Shown here piece after piece: positions 9,933 through 18,631 of a stretch of 64,000 bases of DNA. A program made the translations under genes and the position numbers. The notes beneath the pieces were generated by a model that worked only from the letters and a program-made list of their open reading frames with translations, had not been told where the DNA came from and searched no databases. Position 1 is the first letter of the stretch, and every line of letters begins with the position of its first letter. The stretch covers positions 62,001 to 126,000 of the forward strand of contig NZ_QRGR01000021.1 in NCBI RefSeq assembly GCF_003367245.1, in the 5' to 3' direction. Source of the DNA: Pontibacter diazotrophicus (GTDB lineage Bacteria > Bacteroidota > Bacteroidia > Cytophagales > Hymenobacteraceae).

Positions 9933-10496
9933 TTATACCAGCAGCTTTCCTTTTGACTCCGCCTGCTCATCCACAAAACCGGGATGCGCCTGGTCTTTTT
10001 CTGAGATAACTACCGGCTCAAGAGGCCATTGGATATTGAATGCAAGATCGTTCCAGCAGATGCCCTTTTCGGCACCGGGCGTATAAAACTCCGAAACCTG
10101 GTACGTGGCCTCGGTTTCATCTTCTAAGGTCATGTACCCATGCGCAAAGCCCTCCGGCACAAACAACATCTTGTAGTTGTCAGCTGACAGCTCCACTCCC
10201 AGCCACTGTTTGTAAGTTTCAGAATCAGGGCGTAAGTCTATGATCACATCGAAGATGGCTCCTCTGGTGCAGCGTACCAGTTTGCTCTCCTCATGCGGCT
10301 TTACCTGGTAGTGCATGCCACGGAGCGTGCCCTTCTTTGGGTTGAAAGAAACGTTTGTCTGCGATACTTTTGCCGTCAGTCCATGCGCCTCCATTTCGTG
10401 CTGGCACCAGGACCTTGCAAAGAAGCCGCGTTCGTCTTCTATCTTTTTAAGCTCCAGCACATACGCGCCCTTCAGTTTTGTTTCTGTGAATATCAT
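9933..10496 (-). CDS. rfbC: dTDP-4-dehydrorhamnose 3,5-epimerase-like protein (RmlC/RfbC family)
   Basis: A 187-residue cupin of RmlC size. It shows the family blocks DERGFFAR, LRGMHYQ (containing the catalytic His), KLVRCTRGAIFDVIIDLR and PEGFAHGYMTLED, and ends ICWNDLAFNIQWP. RmlC epimerises C3 and C5 of a 4-keto-6-deoxy nucleotide sugar. The usual neighbours RmlA, RmlB and RmlD are absent. The nearby sugar nucleotidyltransferase is a cytidylyltransferase, so its substrate here may be a CDP-linked 4-keto sugar instead of dTDP; that part is inference. It is 158 bp downstream of the four-gene operon. Confidence 0.9.
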   Translation of the reverse strand: MIFTETKLKGAYVLELKKIEDERGFFARSWCQHEMEAHGLTAKVSQTNVSFNPKKGTLRGMHYQVKPHEESKLVRCTRGAIFDVIIDLRPDSETYKQWLGVELSADNYKMLFVPEGFAHGYMTLEDETEATYQVSEFYTPGAEKGICWNDLAFNIQWPLEPVVISEKDQAHPGFVDEQAESKGKLLV

Positions 10497-10581
10497 ATGT
10501 CAGTCGTGCTATAAGAAAACCACCTGAAGCAGTCTTAGAATTTTCTACGGTTATATATTCAATCGGTCCGGAAACGAAAGT

Positions 10582-10627
10582 TAGGCTATCGTCCTGTTGG
10601 TTCTAAAACCAGCAAGACGATAGCCTA
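10582..10627 (-). terminator. Terminator-like hairpin after the nucleotide-sugar operon
   Basis: TAGGCTATCGTC (10582-10593) pairs perfectly with GACGATAGCCTA (10616-10627), and the stem continues imperfectly through a GTTGG/CCAGC part. It lies 29 bases beyond the stop of the nucleotide-sugar dehydrogenase. On the minus strand it is followed by a CTTTCGTTTC tract. It probably ends the operon and separates it from the epimerase gene. Confidence 0.65.
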
Positions 10628-10655
10628 TCCCTGAGTCATGATTTAGTTCCTATTG

Positions 10656-11942
10656 CTAAACAGCCGCATCCCCCACCACAGCGGCAGGCAGTTCGGCCAG
10701 GGCATACCTGAAGTCGAACAGGCGTTTGCTTTGCAGCAGTTCTTTGTTCTGTTTAAACTCCGGCCATGCAGTCAGCAGCACCAGGTCATCAGCCTGATCA
10801 ACCAGTTCTTGCAGGGTAGCGGTATACCTGATCGGAAAGTTGTACATCTTGTCAAACACCTCGTTGGCCATCGGGTCATAGGCTACAATATTCGTATACC
10901 CTTTTGCCAAAAGCTTTTCGATGATGTACTTGCTCGGTGTGAGTCGCACATCATCAGAGCCGCTTTTAAAAGCCAGCCCCAGTATACCGATGTTGCGTTC
11001 TTTGGGTACAGCGGCGGCAATTTTGTCTGCTACGAAATCCTTTATCTCATCATTTATTTTCAGGTTGCCATCCAGCACTTTGGGTTCAAAGCCATGCTCC
11101 TTCGCTATGCTGCTGAGGGCTGCCGTATCTTTTGGCAAACAATACCCGCCATAGCCACAGCCCGGGTACACATAGCTTGCCATGGCCGCAGGCTTACCAT
11201 ACCAGCGCTTGTCCTGGTGCAGGATCTTGAAAGCGGTTGGCACATCAATGTCCCCGATATGCTCTGCAATCATAGCCATCTCGTTTGAGAAGCTGATGAG
11301 CGTAGACAGGAGCGTATTTGACAGGTATTTGATGAACTCGGCCGAGTTAAAGCTCACATAATGCACCGGCGCATTGAAGGGGATGTAAATCTGGTTCAGA
11401 ATCTCTTTGGAGCGTTCATCCTCCACCCCGATTACTACTCTGTCCGGGTTCATGAAGTCGTCCCAGGCATAGCCCTCACGGAGAAACTCAGGGTTGGAAG
11501 CCAGACCAATAGACTTATTGTAGGCCTTGTTCTTTTCCTCTACAAATGGTTTTACCTTTTTAGAAATGGTAGAAGGCGGAACGGTAGATTTGGTCACAAT
11601 GACCTTGAAATCGCCTTCACTCGCTTCAAAAACGCCCTCCACGGCACTCAGCAAATAGGTAAGGTCTGCACTGCCATCTTCTTTACCGGGCGTTCCCACA
11701 CATATAATCACCACCTTACTGTTGTTCACCGCTTCTTTAAGGGAGGCATCTACGATAAAGTTATTCCCTAACTCATCCCGCAGGGCATCGTCGAGGTGCG
11801 GCTCGTAGAAAGGCGTCTTATAGTTTTTTATACTTTCAACCTTTTGCTTGTCGAGGTCTATGCCGTACACCTTGAAGCCTTTCTTGCTGAAGCCCAGCGC
11901 AGTTGTCAGCCCGACAAAGCCTAGTCCGAGTACTGTTATCAT
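10656..11942 (-). CDS. UDP-glucose/GDP-mannose dehydrogenase family nucleotide-sugar dehydrogenase
   Basis: A 428-residue protein with the N-terminal Rossmann motif GLGFVGL, the central helix region, and GCGYGGYCLPKD holding the catalytic Cys268. The family oxidises C6 of a nucleotide hexose to the uronate in two NAD-dependent steps. UDP-glucose to UDP-glucuronate is the commonest reaction; the exact sugar is not shown by sequence. Its start overlaps the stop of the decarboxylase-like SDR by four bases (ATGA at 11939-11942), so translation is coupled. That pairing suggests the uronate goes to the next enzyme and may become a pentose. Confidence 0.88.
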   Translation of the reverse strand: MITVLGLGFVGLTTALGFSKKGFKVYGIDLDKQKVESIKNYKTPFYEPHLDDALRDELGNNFIVDASLKEAVNNSKVVIICVGTPGKEDGSADLTYLLSAVEGVFEASEGDFKVIVTKSTVPPSTISKKVKPFVEEKNKAYNKSIGLASNPEFLREGYAWDDFMNPDRVVIGVEDERSKEILNQIYIPFNAPVHYVSFNSAEFIKYLSNTLLSTLISFSNEMAMIAEHIGDIDVPTAFKILHQDKRWYGKPAAMASYVYPGCGYGGYCLPKDTAALSSIAKEHGFEPKVLDGNLKINDEIKDFVADKIAAAVPKERNIGILGLAFKSGSDDVRLTPSKYIIEKLLAKGYTNIVAYDPMANEVFDKMYNFPIRYTATLQELVDQADDLVLLTAWPEFKQNKELLQSKRLFDFRYALAELPAAVVGDAAV

Positions 11943-13060
11943 AGTAGTTTCCCTTCGTTTATTTTCAAGAATTCCAAAAAGCGGCCGATACCTTTTTCTA
12001 CACTTACAGTAGGGTTATAGCCCAATACCTCGCGCGCTTTGCTTATATCCGGACACCGTCTGTTCGGGTTGTCGGTCAGGTACTCTTTGTCTTCCGGCTC
12101 CTGGAATTTGATCTGCCCCTGATAGTCAAAGATCTCGCGACCGTGCTGGTTAAACAACTCAGCATACTCCCGCACCGATAGCTCCGGCTTGTCCATGCCA
12201 ATGTTGAACACATCAAAACTGCCATGCAACATCACTTTCAAATACCCTGTGATAGCATCTGAAATGTAGCAGAAAGTACGGGTCGGGGTGCCGTCTGAGA
12301 AAATCTCCAGGTCACGGCCTTCCACTACCGCTTTGGCAAAGTCCGCTGGCAGGCGCTTGTCGTTGATGTTCATGCCCGGGCCATAGTTGTTGAATGGCCT
12401 GGCTACACCGATTGGCATATTGTGCTTTTGTGCGAACAGGTAACAAAGGGTCTCCCCGAAACGCTTCGCCTCGTCGTAGCAGGCACGCGGGCCGATGGTG
12501 GCGACATTGCCCCTGTAGTCTTCTTTTGTAGGAATAAACTCCGGGAAAGGATCGCCATATATCTCGCTGCTCGAGAAGAACAGGAAGGCTTTCACTGATT
12601 TCCCGGCATAAAAGTCGAGCAGACGACGAAGGCCTGTTATATTGGCATCCACTGTTTCTATTGGGTAAATACGATAGAACGTAGGGGACGCGATGGAAGC
12701 CAGGTGCATGATAACATCCGCGTCAGCAGCCTCCGGTATAGCCGCCACGTCGTCGGTGATCACGTTGAACTCATGCAGCGAGAAAACGTCAGGCTTGCTG
12801 TCGATTAGCTCTGCCAGCCAGTCTTTTGTACCAGTCAGGAAGTTTTCCAGCGCAATCACTTTCTTCAGTTGCAGCTCTTCAGCGAATGTCGCAAAGAAGT
12901 GCATGAAGTAGTAGCCTAAGAAGCCTCCACAACCTGTTATTAAGATAGTTGAGTTTCTGAGCTTGTCTTTTTCGGCAGCTGTGAGGTTCTGGAAGATATT
13001 CTGCATGTCTTCCTGCAGCACCCTGTTTGTCTTTTTAGCCACCGCTGTATTTTCCATCAT
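11939..13060 (-). CDS. NAD-dependent epimerase/dehydratase (UDP-glucuronate decarboxylase-like SDR)
   Basis: A 373-residue extended SDR. The nucleotide motif is GCGGFLG (residues ~43-50) and the catalytic motif is YDEAK (near ~190), preceded by SSSEIYGDP. The blocks VARPFNNYGPGM and DGTPTRTFCYISDAI resemble UDP-glucuronate decarboxylase (UXS) more than UDP-galactose epimerase. The ~40-residue N-terminal extension before the Rossmann fold is unusual. ATGs at 13060 and 13057 are adjacent; either could be the start. It is third of four genes from rfbF and overlaps the dehydrogenase start by four bases. A dehydratase acting on a CDP-sugar remains possible. Confidence 0.8.
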   Translation of the reverse strand: MMENTAVAKKTNRVLQEDMQNIFQNLTAAEKDKLRNSTILITGCGGFLGYYFMHFFATFAEELQLKKVIALENFLTGTKDWLAELIDSKPDVFSLHEFNVITDDVAAIPEAADADVIMHLASIASPTFYRIYPIETVDANITGLRRLLDFYAGKSVKAFLFFSSSEIYGDPFPEFIPTKEDYRGNVATIGPRACYDEAKRFGETLCYLFAQKHNMPIGVARPFNNYGPGMNINDKRLPADFAKAVVEGRDLEIFSDGTPTRTFCYISDAITGYLKVMLHGSFDVFNIGMDKPELSVREYAELFNQHGREIFDYQGQIKFQEPEDKEYLTDNPNRRCPDISKAREVLGYNPTVSVEKGIGRFLEFLKINEGKLL

Positions 13061-13098
13061 TATGTTTGCTGAATCAGGTTAATTTGAAATGAGATAAG

Positions 13099-14412
13099 CT
13101 ATGCCAGTTCGTTTTCCTTTATTTGCTCAGGGAAAAACATTTGCAACTGTTCTTTGTACAGGCGCTGCACCAGATTTTCGGCAGGCAGTTCCACATCATC
13201 AAACGTGATAACATGGTCACGCGGAAGGTCTTTCTTTAAGATGGCACCTTCGGCCAGACCTACCGGCAACAGGTTCTCCTGACGTGCCGTTTGCGCGTTT
13301 TCGCACTGCCCGTAATACGTATACCCCCCAAGGCCGTCGAGCTTCTGTCCGGCTTTGAGTTCTGTTTTCGCCATCGTGATTACCTCTACCACCGGCCCTG
13401 CAATGGGCGCCATGATGATATCGTTGAACAAAACCATGCGTGCAATAGAATGAGGAATCTCGAAGTAGATCAGGTGGTAAGGTGTATAGAAACTGTAAAG
13501 CGGACCCTCTCCCAGTTTGCCATAGTTGAGGTAATGCTTTGTCTTCGGATCATCGGTGGTGGCATACACAAACACGCCCGGGCCAGGCTTAGGCCCTACC
13601 ACGTAATCTACTATACCGCCAAGCTTTTCCAGTTCATCCACATCGTACATCGTCACCATGTCATCGATGTGTCCGTTATGGTGGTAGCCCAGCATACCGC
13701 GTTTTGCCACGCCCATTCCGGTAGCATTTGCCACACAGGCCTGCTCGATAGATATTTTTGTACCGTCTGCAAACAAGGTCACCATTTCAGGTGTCAGGTG
13801 CCACTGTGCCGCAAAGCCTGCCTGTGTGGTGGGGTTGCGGTAGTAATCCTGCAGTCCTTTAATGTTGCCGCAGAGCAGCGGCTTTAAGCCGATACTTTTC
13901 ACAAACCGGTAAAGGTTCATGATCACACCCGGTTGGTCGCCGTCGGAGCCGCTCAGCATCACGCCGGCTTTGTCGGCGTACACTTTCAGGATTGGGCCGA
14001 GGGTGGCATCCACTTCCGGGTTAAACATCAGCACATGCTTCCTGTTTTCGATCGCTTTCATGATCAGGTTTGCGGCGTACTCAATGGTACCTGTTGCCTC
14101 TACCAGTATATCAAGCCCGTTTACTTCGCAGAGCAGTTCAGCATTTGTAGTCACGGCATAGCCGCCCTTGTCCATGCAGCGCTGCAGCGACTCGAGGTCA
14201 TCACATACTTCCGCCGTGGTTTCTGTGTATTCGTAAGCTTCCTGGGCTTTGCTTAGGGTCCGGTTGGCGATAACGGCTATCTCCATACCAGGAGTATAGC
14301 GCATTACCTGGTTCACCAGGCCCTTTGCCATTTCGCCGGCCCCAAACAGACCTACCCGAATAGGATTTCCCTCCTGCTCACGGACCTTCAAAAAATTATC
14401 AACAATGATCAT
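13099..14412 (-). CDS. SAF-domain NAD(P)-dependent oxidoreductase (homoserine-dehydrogenase-like)
   Basis: A 437-residue protein. It has an N-terminal Rossmann fold (RVGLFGAGEMAKG, residues ~18-31), a central part like homoserine dehydrogenase, and a C-terminal SAF-like segment (about KKDLPRDHVITFDDVELPAE). Proteins of this type occur in sugar-nucleotide clusters next to glucose-1-phosphate cytidylyltransferase; I know no firmly established reaction. It starts nine bases after the rfbF stop, so it is co-transcribed. I infer that it reduces or oxidises a CDP-sugar intermediate. A role in amino-acid metabolism is unlikely given the neighbours. Confidence 0.75.
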   Translation of the reverse strand: MIIVDNFLKVREQEGNPIRVGLFGAGEMAKGLVNQVMRYTPGMEIAVIANRTLSKAQEAYEYTETTAEVCDDLESLQRCMDKGGYAVTTNAELLCEVNGLDILVEATGTIEYAANLIMKAIENRKHVLMFNPEVDATLGPILKVYADKAGVMLSGSDGDQPGVIMNLYRFVKSIGLKPLLCGNIKGLQDYYRNPTTQAGFAAQWHLTPEMVTLFADGTKISIEQACVANATGMGVAKRGMLGYHHNGHIDDMVTMYDVDELEKLGGIVDYVVGPKPGPGVFVYATTDDPKTKHYLNYGKLGEGPLYSFYTPYHLIYFEIPHSIARMVLFNDIIMAPIAGPVVEVITMAKTELKAGQKLDGLGGYTYYGQCENAQTARQENLLPVGLAEGAILKKDLPRDHVITFDDVELPAENLVQRLYKEQLQMFFPEQIKENELA

Positions 14413-14420
14413 AATCAGAT

Positions 14421-15224
14421 TTAGTTTACAGACTTCGACAGCATTTTATGCCACACATTCCAGGGCGCTTTTCCGCTTTGCCACAGGTCATCGAGTACAG
14501 TCTTGTCGCGCAGGGTGTCCATCGGTTGCCAGAATCCGGCATGGCGGAAAGCAGAAAGCTCTCCTTCTTTGGCAAGCTTCTCCAGAGGGTCCCGCTCCCA
14601 GGTGGTGCTGTCATCGTCGATATAATCGATTACGCCCGGCTCGAGCACAAAAAAGCCCCCGTTTATCCAGGGCATGTCACCACCGTTTGGCTTTTCCTGA
14701 AACTGATTGACTTGTGAAACCCCGCCTGCCAGATTAAAGGCGCCGAAACGGCCTGGCTGCTGCACAGCAGTGAGGGTTGCCAGCCTGCCCTGTTCTTTGT
14801 GGAAGTTTATGAGCGATGTTATATCTACATCGCTTACACCGTCACCATAGGTCATACAGAAAGTCTCATCTCCTATATAATCTTTCACGCGCTTCAGGCG
14901 ACCGCCCGTCATAGTTCCCTCCCCGGTGTCCACAAGCGTCACTCTCCAGGACTCTGTGTTATTCTGGTGCACTTTCATGCTGTTGTTACGCATATCGAAT
15001 GTTACATCAGAATTATATAGGCAGTAATTTGAGAAGTACTCTTTGATTACATGGCCTTTATATCCACAGCAAATGATAAAATCATCAATACCATGATGGG
15101 AGTAGATTTTCATGATGTGCCATAAAATGGGCTTACCGCCTACCTCTACCATCGGTTTGGGGCGAATGCCGCTTTCTTCACTTATTCTTGTTCCATAGCC
15201 ACCGGCAAGTATAACTGCTTTCAT
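14421..15224 (-). CDS. rfbF: Glucose-1-phosphate cytidylyltransferase
   Basis: A 267-residue nucleotidyltransferase of usual RfbF length. The N-terminus MKAVILAGGYGTRISEESG is the nucleotide-binding loop, followed by RPKPMVEVGGKPILWH and FCMTYGDGVSDVD (a metal and sugar-phosphate site). The enzyme makes CDP-glucose from CTP and glucose-1-phosphate, the entry to CDP-3,6-dideoxyhexoses and to branched CDP-sugars. It is the first gene of the four-gene minus-strand operon, with a 339-bp upstream gap that should hold the promoter. The usual partner, CDP-glucose 4,6-dehydratase (RfbG), is not clearly present unless one of the SDRs fills that role. Confidence 0.93.
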   Translation of the reverse strand: MKAVILAGGYGTRISEESGIRPKPMVEVGGKPILWHIMKIYSHHGIDDFIICCGYKGHVIKEYFSNYCLYNSDVTFDMRNNSMKVHQNNTESWRVTLVDTGEGTMTGGRLKRVKDYIGDETFCMTYGDGVSDVDITSLINFHKEQGRLATLTAVQQPGRFGAFNLAGGVSQVNQFQEKPNGGDMPWINGGFFVLEPGVIDYIDDDSTTWERDPLEKLAKEGELSAFRHAGFWQPMDTLRDKTVLDDLWQSGKAPWNVWHKMLSKSVN

Positions 15225-15563
15225 TTTTTAATAAGGGCTTATAATGCTCAAAACATCAGGACTAAATTTAGCAACACTTGCTAATGACCATCTATACGAC
15301 AATCGCTATATTTTGATGTTTGGAAATAAAAAATATTTCATTCATTTGCTGTTTTAACACAGATTCTCGCTAATAACCAAGTGTTTAACATTTTAGACCG
15401 CTGGATATTTTTATATGAAAACATCAGTTATGCTGTAAAATGGCTCTAGATGAGAATTATACTGCCAGATAGTAGCGGGAGGAGGAAGGTGTTATTTGGC
15501 GTAATGCGATGTAAGTCTACTTCACCTGTCTTCCCTTCTTTCTACAGCTTTACATGTAATTAT
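15225..15563. other. Intergenic region upstream of the rfbF operon
   Basis: This 339-bp stretch holds no credible gene. It is AT-rich near 15300-15430 and should contain the promoter of the rfbF operon on the minus strand. I did not find a clear CAAAnnTA (reverse TAnnTTTG) element. Confidence 0.4.
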
Positions 15564-16388
15564 TTATGCCCGGTTTCCTTTCGCTGCTTTCTGCAGCATT
15601 GTTTTCAGGACAAGGAACATAAAAACACTATTTGTCAGGAGGTAGCGCTTCCACAGGCGTCGCGGCTCCAGCCATAACCTGTAGGTCCATTCAAGGGAGA
15701 AATCCCTTGCCCACTTAGGCAGTCTTTTCTCCAGGCCAGCAAAGGTCATGTATGCCTGCCCTACTCCTAACATGCAGGCGTTTACCTTTCCCTGATGCGC
15801 TGCCATCCAGCGTTCCTGCTTTGGGCAGCCCAACGCTACAAACAAGAGGTCAGGCTCCGTTTCATTTATCATGTTCACGATATCCGTATCCTCTTCTTCA
15901 GACAATTGAAGGAAAGGGGGCGAAAAATAACCGGCTATTTTTAATTCCGGATACTGATCTTTTGCCTTCGACACCACGGCGCTCAGCACTTCGTCTGTGG
16001 AGCCATAGAAGTAAACCGACTTGCCCCTGCGGGCTGCCTCCTGAAGCAGGCGGGGCAACAGGTCCATACCGGCCACCCTGTCCTGTGGTTGCTTATACAG
16101 GATCCGCATGAGCTTTGAGAGCGGTCCGCCATCTGGTGTCGCCAGGTCTGCCCGGTTTAATACCTGGTTAAAATCCGGGTCACGGTAGGCCTCTACCAGC
16201 ATATGCACGTTGGCAAAGCACACATAAGAGGAAGGGCGGTTTTCAGTAAGCCAGAAAACGTGCTCCACAAATTCGTTAAACCTTCCCTTTGAGATGAAGG
16301 AGTTTAAAAGCTTACGTTTCTCTTGTAAGGGTGGTGCACTCGTAAACGGCTGTCTTGCTGCAATGGTATCAGTATGCATTCTTTTCAC
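15564..16388 (-). CDS. WecG/TagA/CpsF family glycosyltransferase (GT26)
   Basis: A 274-residue GT26 enzyme. Family marks are ADLATPDGGPL (residues ~81-92; the Asp is part of the active site), VYFYGSTDEV, and LLFVALGCPKQERWM (~188-202). TagA and WecG transfer N-acetylmannosamine or its uronate onto a lipid-linked amino sugar at the membrane, as the second step of repeat-unit assembly. It overlaps the upstream polyprenyl-phosphate sugar transferase gene by 20 bp from the ATG at 16388, or by 11 bp from the ATG at 16379, so the first two steps are translationally coupled. The sugar is inferred only by family. Confidence 0.92.
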   Translation of the reverse strand: MKRMHTDTIAARQPFTSAPPLQEKRKLLNSFISKGRFNEFVEHVFWLTENRPSSYVCFANVHMLVEAYRDPDFNQVLNRADLATPDGGPLSKLMRILYKQPQDRVAGMDLLPRLLQEAARRGKSVYFYGSTDEVLSAVVSKAKDQYPELKIAGYFSPPFLQLSEEEDTDIVNMINETEPDLLFVALGCPKQERWMAAHQGKVNACMLGVGQAYMTFAGLEKRLPKWARDFSLEWTYRLWLEPRRLWKRYLLTNSVFMFLVLKTMLQKAAKGNRA

Positions 16389-17763
16389 CTTTGATCATGT
16401 TCCAGATCGTCAAGAAAATAATTTTCATATCCATCATAAAGCTCCAGTTTTCCATGTAACGCACATCATACTCTATACGCTTTTCCATCAGCTTTAGCTC
16501 TTTGGTCTCTCCACGGAAACCACTTACCTGTGCATAACCTGTTATACCCGGTGTTACGAAGTGGCGCATTTTGTACTTTGAGATCACTTTGGAGTACTGG
16601 TCCAACTGAGACACAAGGTTCGGACGCGGCCCCACAACAGACATATCGCCTAACAGCACATTGAAGAACTGTGGCAGTTCATCCAGGTTTGTTTTCCTGA
16701 GAAACCTTCCTACTCTGGTTACACGAGGGTCATGTTTAGTGGCCTGCTGCTCCGTCTGGTTGTTCACGTGCATGGTCCGGAATTTGTAACACAGGAACAA
16801 TCTGTTTTTCTTTCCCGGGCGAAGCTGCTTGAAAAAGACAGGTCCCTTTGATTCTAATTTAATAGCCAGCGCGATGATGGGCAGCACAATAGGGAACAGG
16901 AACAGGATAACTGTTAAGGAGAACGCGAAGTCAAAAGCACGCTTGATGATGCGGTTTGTCACATGCTCCAGCGGTTCTCTACGAATACTGATAATGGGTA
17001 TGTTGTGATAGAAATACATGTTCACCTCCTTCTGCACGATACCGCTGAAATCCGGCACAATTCTGAAGTACATGAAATTATCATCTGCAAACTCAGTCAG
17101 GTCTTCGATCTGCTCTCTGTTATTTAGCGGCAGTGTATAGTACACTTCATCAATTCTATGCTGTAGGCAGTACTCTTTCAAGTCAGCCAGTGTGCCGCGC
17201 ACCTGGCTGTTGTGCGGGTTAACTGCATCTGTATTATCATCGAAAAAGCCCATGAACTTTGTTCCCGGATGCTCCTCAGAACTAAAAGTATCCCGAAGAG
17301 ACATAGCCGCCGGACCTGTGCCTATGATCACATAGCGCGAATAAGCCATGTCTGACTTGGAAAAATAGCGGTTGACCAGGAGTAGTATTATGCGGCTAAT
17401 ACCTATCAGCAGTGCTGTTAACAGGTACGTGTAAAGCAGCAACAAACGGGATAGGTCTTCCAGGTTAAAAACCACAATGCAGGTTGACAGCAGAAAGGCA
17501 TGCAAGATAAACACGTTGATTAGTTCTGCTGTTTTCTTCTCAAAGGGTATGAACCCTTCTATCCGGAAAAAAAAGTATTTGAACCCTGACACAATCCACC
17601 AGAACAAAGCGAACAGCACGAAAAATATGCTGTACTGATGCTGCAGTGCTGTATCCCCATACCTGAACATGTGGGATAATTTAAAAGAGATAGCGATAAG
17701 GGCAATGTCTAACATCAACAGTCCGGCTCTGTTCATGCTATAGTGGTGGCGATTCTTATTCAT
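16369..17763 (-). CDS. Undecaprenyl-phosphate sugar phosphotransferase (WcaJ-type initiating transferase)
   Basis: A 464-residue polyprenyl glycosylphosphotransferase. Four or five N-terminal membrane spans (residues ~15-135) are followed by a Rossmann-like CoA-binding fold (RYVIIGTGPAA), another hydrophobic segment near 285, and the catalytic bacterial sugar-transferase domain: KRAFDFAFS, FYKFRTM-like CYKFRTMHVN, KTNLDELPQFFNVLLGDMS, VGPRP and ITGYAQVSGFRG. It puts a hexose-1-phosphate onto undecaprenyl phosphate at the inner membrane and so begins exopolysaccharide synthesis. It heads the minus-strand pair with the WecG-type gene and is preceded by an 868-bp gap with marked AT palindromes. 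Confidence 0.93.
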   Translation of the reverse strand: MNKNRHHYSMNRAGLLMLDIALIAISFKLSHMFRYGDTALQHQYSIFFVLFALFWWIVSGFKYFFFRIEGFIPFEKKTAELINVFILHAFLLSTCIVVFNLEDLSRLLLLYTYLLTALLIGISRIILLLVNRYFSKSDMAYSRYVIIGTGPAAMSLRDTFSSEEHPGTKFMGFFDDNTDAVNPHNSQVRGTLADLKEYCLQHRIDEVYYTLPLNNREQIEDLTEFADDNFMYFRIVPDFSGIVQKEVNMYFYHNIPIISIRREPLEHVTNRIIKRAFDFAFSLTVILFLFPIVLPIIALAIKLESKGPVFFKQLRPGKKNRLFLCYKFRTMHVNNQTEQQATKHDPRVTRVGRFLRKTNLDELPQFFNVLLGDMSVVGPRPNLVSQLDQYSKVISKYKMRHFVTPGITGYAQVSGFRGETKELKLMEKRIEYDVRYMENWSFMMDMKIIFLTIWNMIKGEKNAY

Positions 17764-17836
17764 GGTAAAATTATAGTAACATTTTAATCATACTATAGAG
17801 GTTTATTTTTCTCGTCCCGCAATGATTTGATAATAT

Positions 17837-17869
17837 TTACATATATAATATCATATATTATATATGTAA
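17837..17869. repeat. Perfect 14-bp inverted repeat, AT-rich, possible operator
   Basis: TTACATATATAATA (17837-17850) and its exact complement TATTATATATGTAA (17856-17869) flank a five-base spacer. It lies about 75 bp upstream of the polyprenyl sugar-transferase start, where a regulator of EPS initiation might bind. A cruciform or AT-rich promoter feature is the simpler alternative. Confidence 0.5.
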
Positions 17870-17944
17870 CTCGAAAGCAGGTATCAGCAAAACAGAGGTT
17901 GCTGACAATTGAATTACGGCCATACACAAATAATGTTTAGTATT

Positions 17945-17973
17945 TTCTATATATATTAAAACAATATATAGAA
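17945..17973. repeat. Second AT-rich inverted repeat upstream of the EPS initiating transferase
   Basis: TTCTATATAT (17945-17954) pairs with ATATATAGAA (17964-17973) around a nine-base spacer. It lies roughly 105 bp centre-to-centre from the first palindrome. Confidence 0.4.
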
Positions 17974-18170
17974 TTACGTATCAATCCACCGCATTCAGAG
18001 AAAGCTCTAAAAAAATGCTTCCATTTTATTTTCCGGCACAAACAAACCGTAACAAACTGGCTCTGTTATACATCATATAAACTGAATATATAGAAATATT
18101 AATATAAAACAGGGTCAGTTTTGCAGGTGTATTAGCTCTTATGGTTTAGACGTTATTACCCAAATATTGG

Positions 18171-18205
18171 TTGTATGTATCTCTTTAATAGTTTCACTAT
18201 ATTTG
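18171..18205 (+). promoter_or_regulatory. Bacteroidota-type promoter candidate
   Basis: TTG at 18171-18173 and TATATTTG at 18198-18205 match the -33 TTG / -7 TAnnTTTG pattern with a somewhat long 24-base spacer. It would start a transcript more than 400 nt before the TMEM220-type gene, implying a long leader or a separate RNA. Confidence 0.35.
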
Positions 18206-18530
18206 TATTTACAGACAGAAAAGGAACATCTATAACAGCAAAGGGTAAATTCCACAATATGAGGTATTCCTAACCCTTTTGGCAAAGAAACCCTGCCTTC
18301 ACATAAAAGGCATACCTATACCCCCATGGCTGGGTTAAGTTAAATAGCCATGTTAGGTTTCGATTTTTGCCTCAGAGTTGATTCAGTGTCTGTGTGGCAG
18401 GTTCAGGAGAAAAGAGGCTGCAGCTATTGCCCTCACATTTATTCACTTTGATTATGGAGCTGCATTAAAAATTCATTAATTTTCATCTTCTCTGTATGTT
18501 GGTTTATCTTTTCCACTCTGGAGCATGTTT

Positions 18531-18612
18531 GAAATTCATCCTTTGCGCTGCCAACCGCCCATAAAGGGTTCTGGTCAATTTTCGCTTACAAAAACGAAAT
18601 GCAAACATGCTC
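18531..18612 (+). other. Inverted repeat closing a possible structured leader
   Basis: GAGCATGTTTG (18531-18541) is the exact complement of CAAACATGCTC (18602-18612). The enclosed 60 bases contain further short complementary pieces. It ends 19 bases before the next ATG, so it could fold in the mRNA leader and affect translation. It matches no riboswitch I recognise. Confidence 0.35.
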
Positions 18613-18631
18613 TTAAGAAAAAAACACTGAA

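Larger units (their letters stand above)
17764..18631. other. Long AT-rich intergenic region between EPS and TMEM220 genes
   Basis: There is no credible gene in these 868 bp. The part near the polyprenyl transferase (17764-18100) is extremely AT-rich and holds two strong palindromes (17837-17869 and 17945-17973). The part near 18170-18210 contains a promoter-like TTG-N24-TATATTTG on the plus strand. The last 110 bp contain an 11-bp inverted repeat closing a structured stretch just before the next gene. A small RNA or a long structured leader is possible. Confidence 0.4.
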
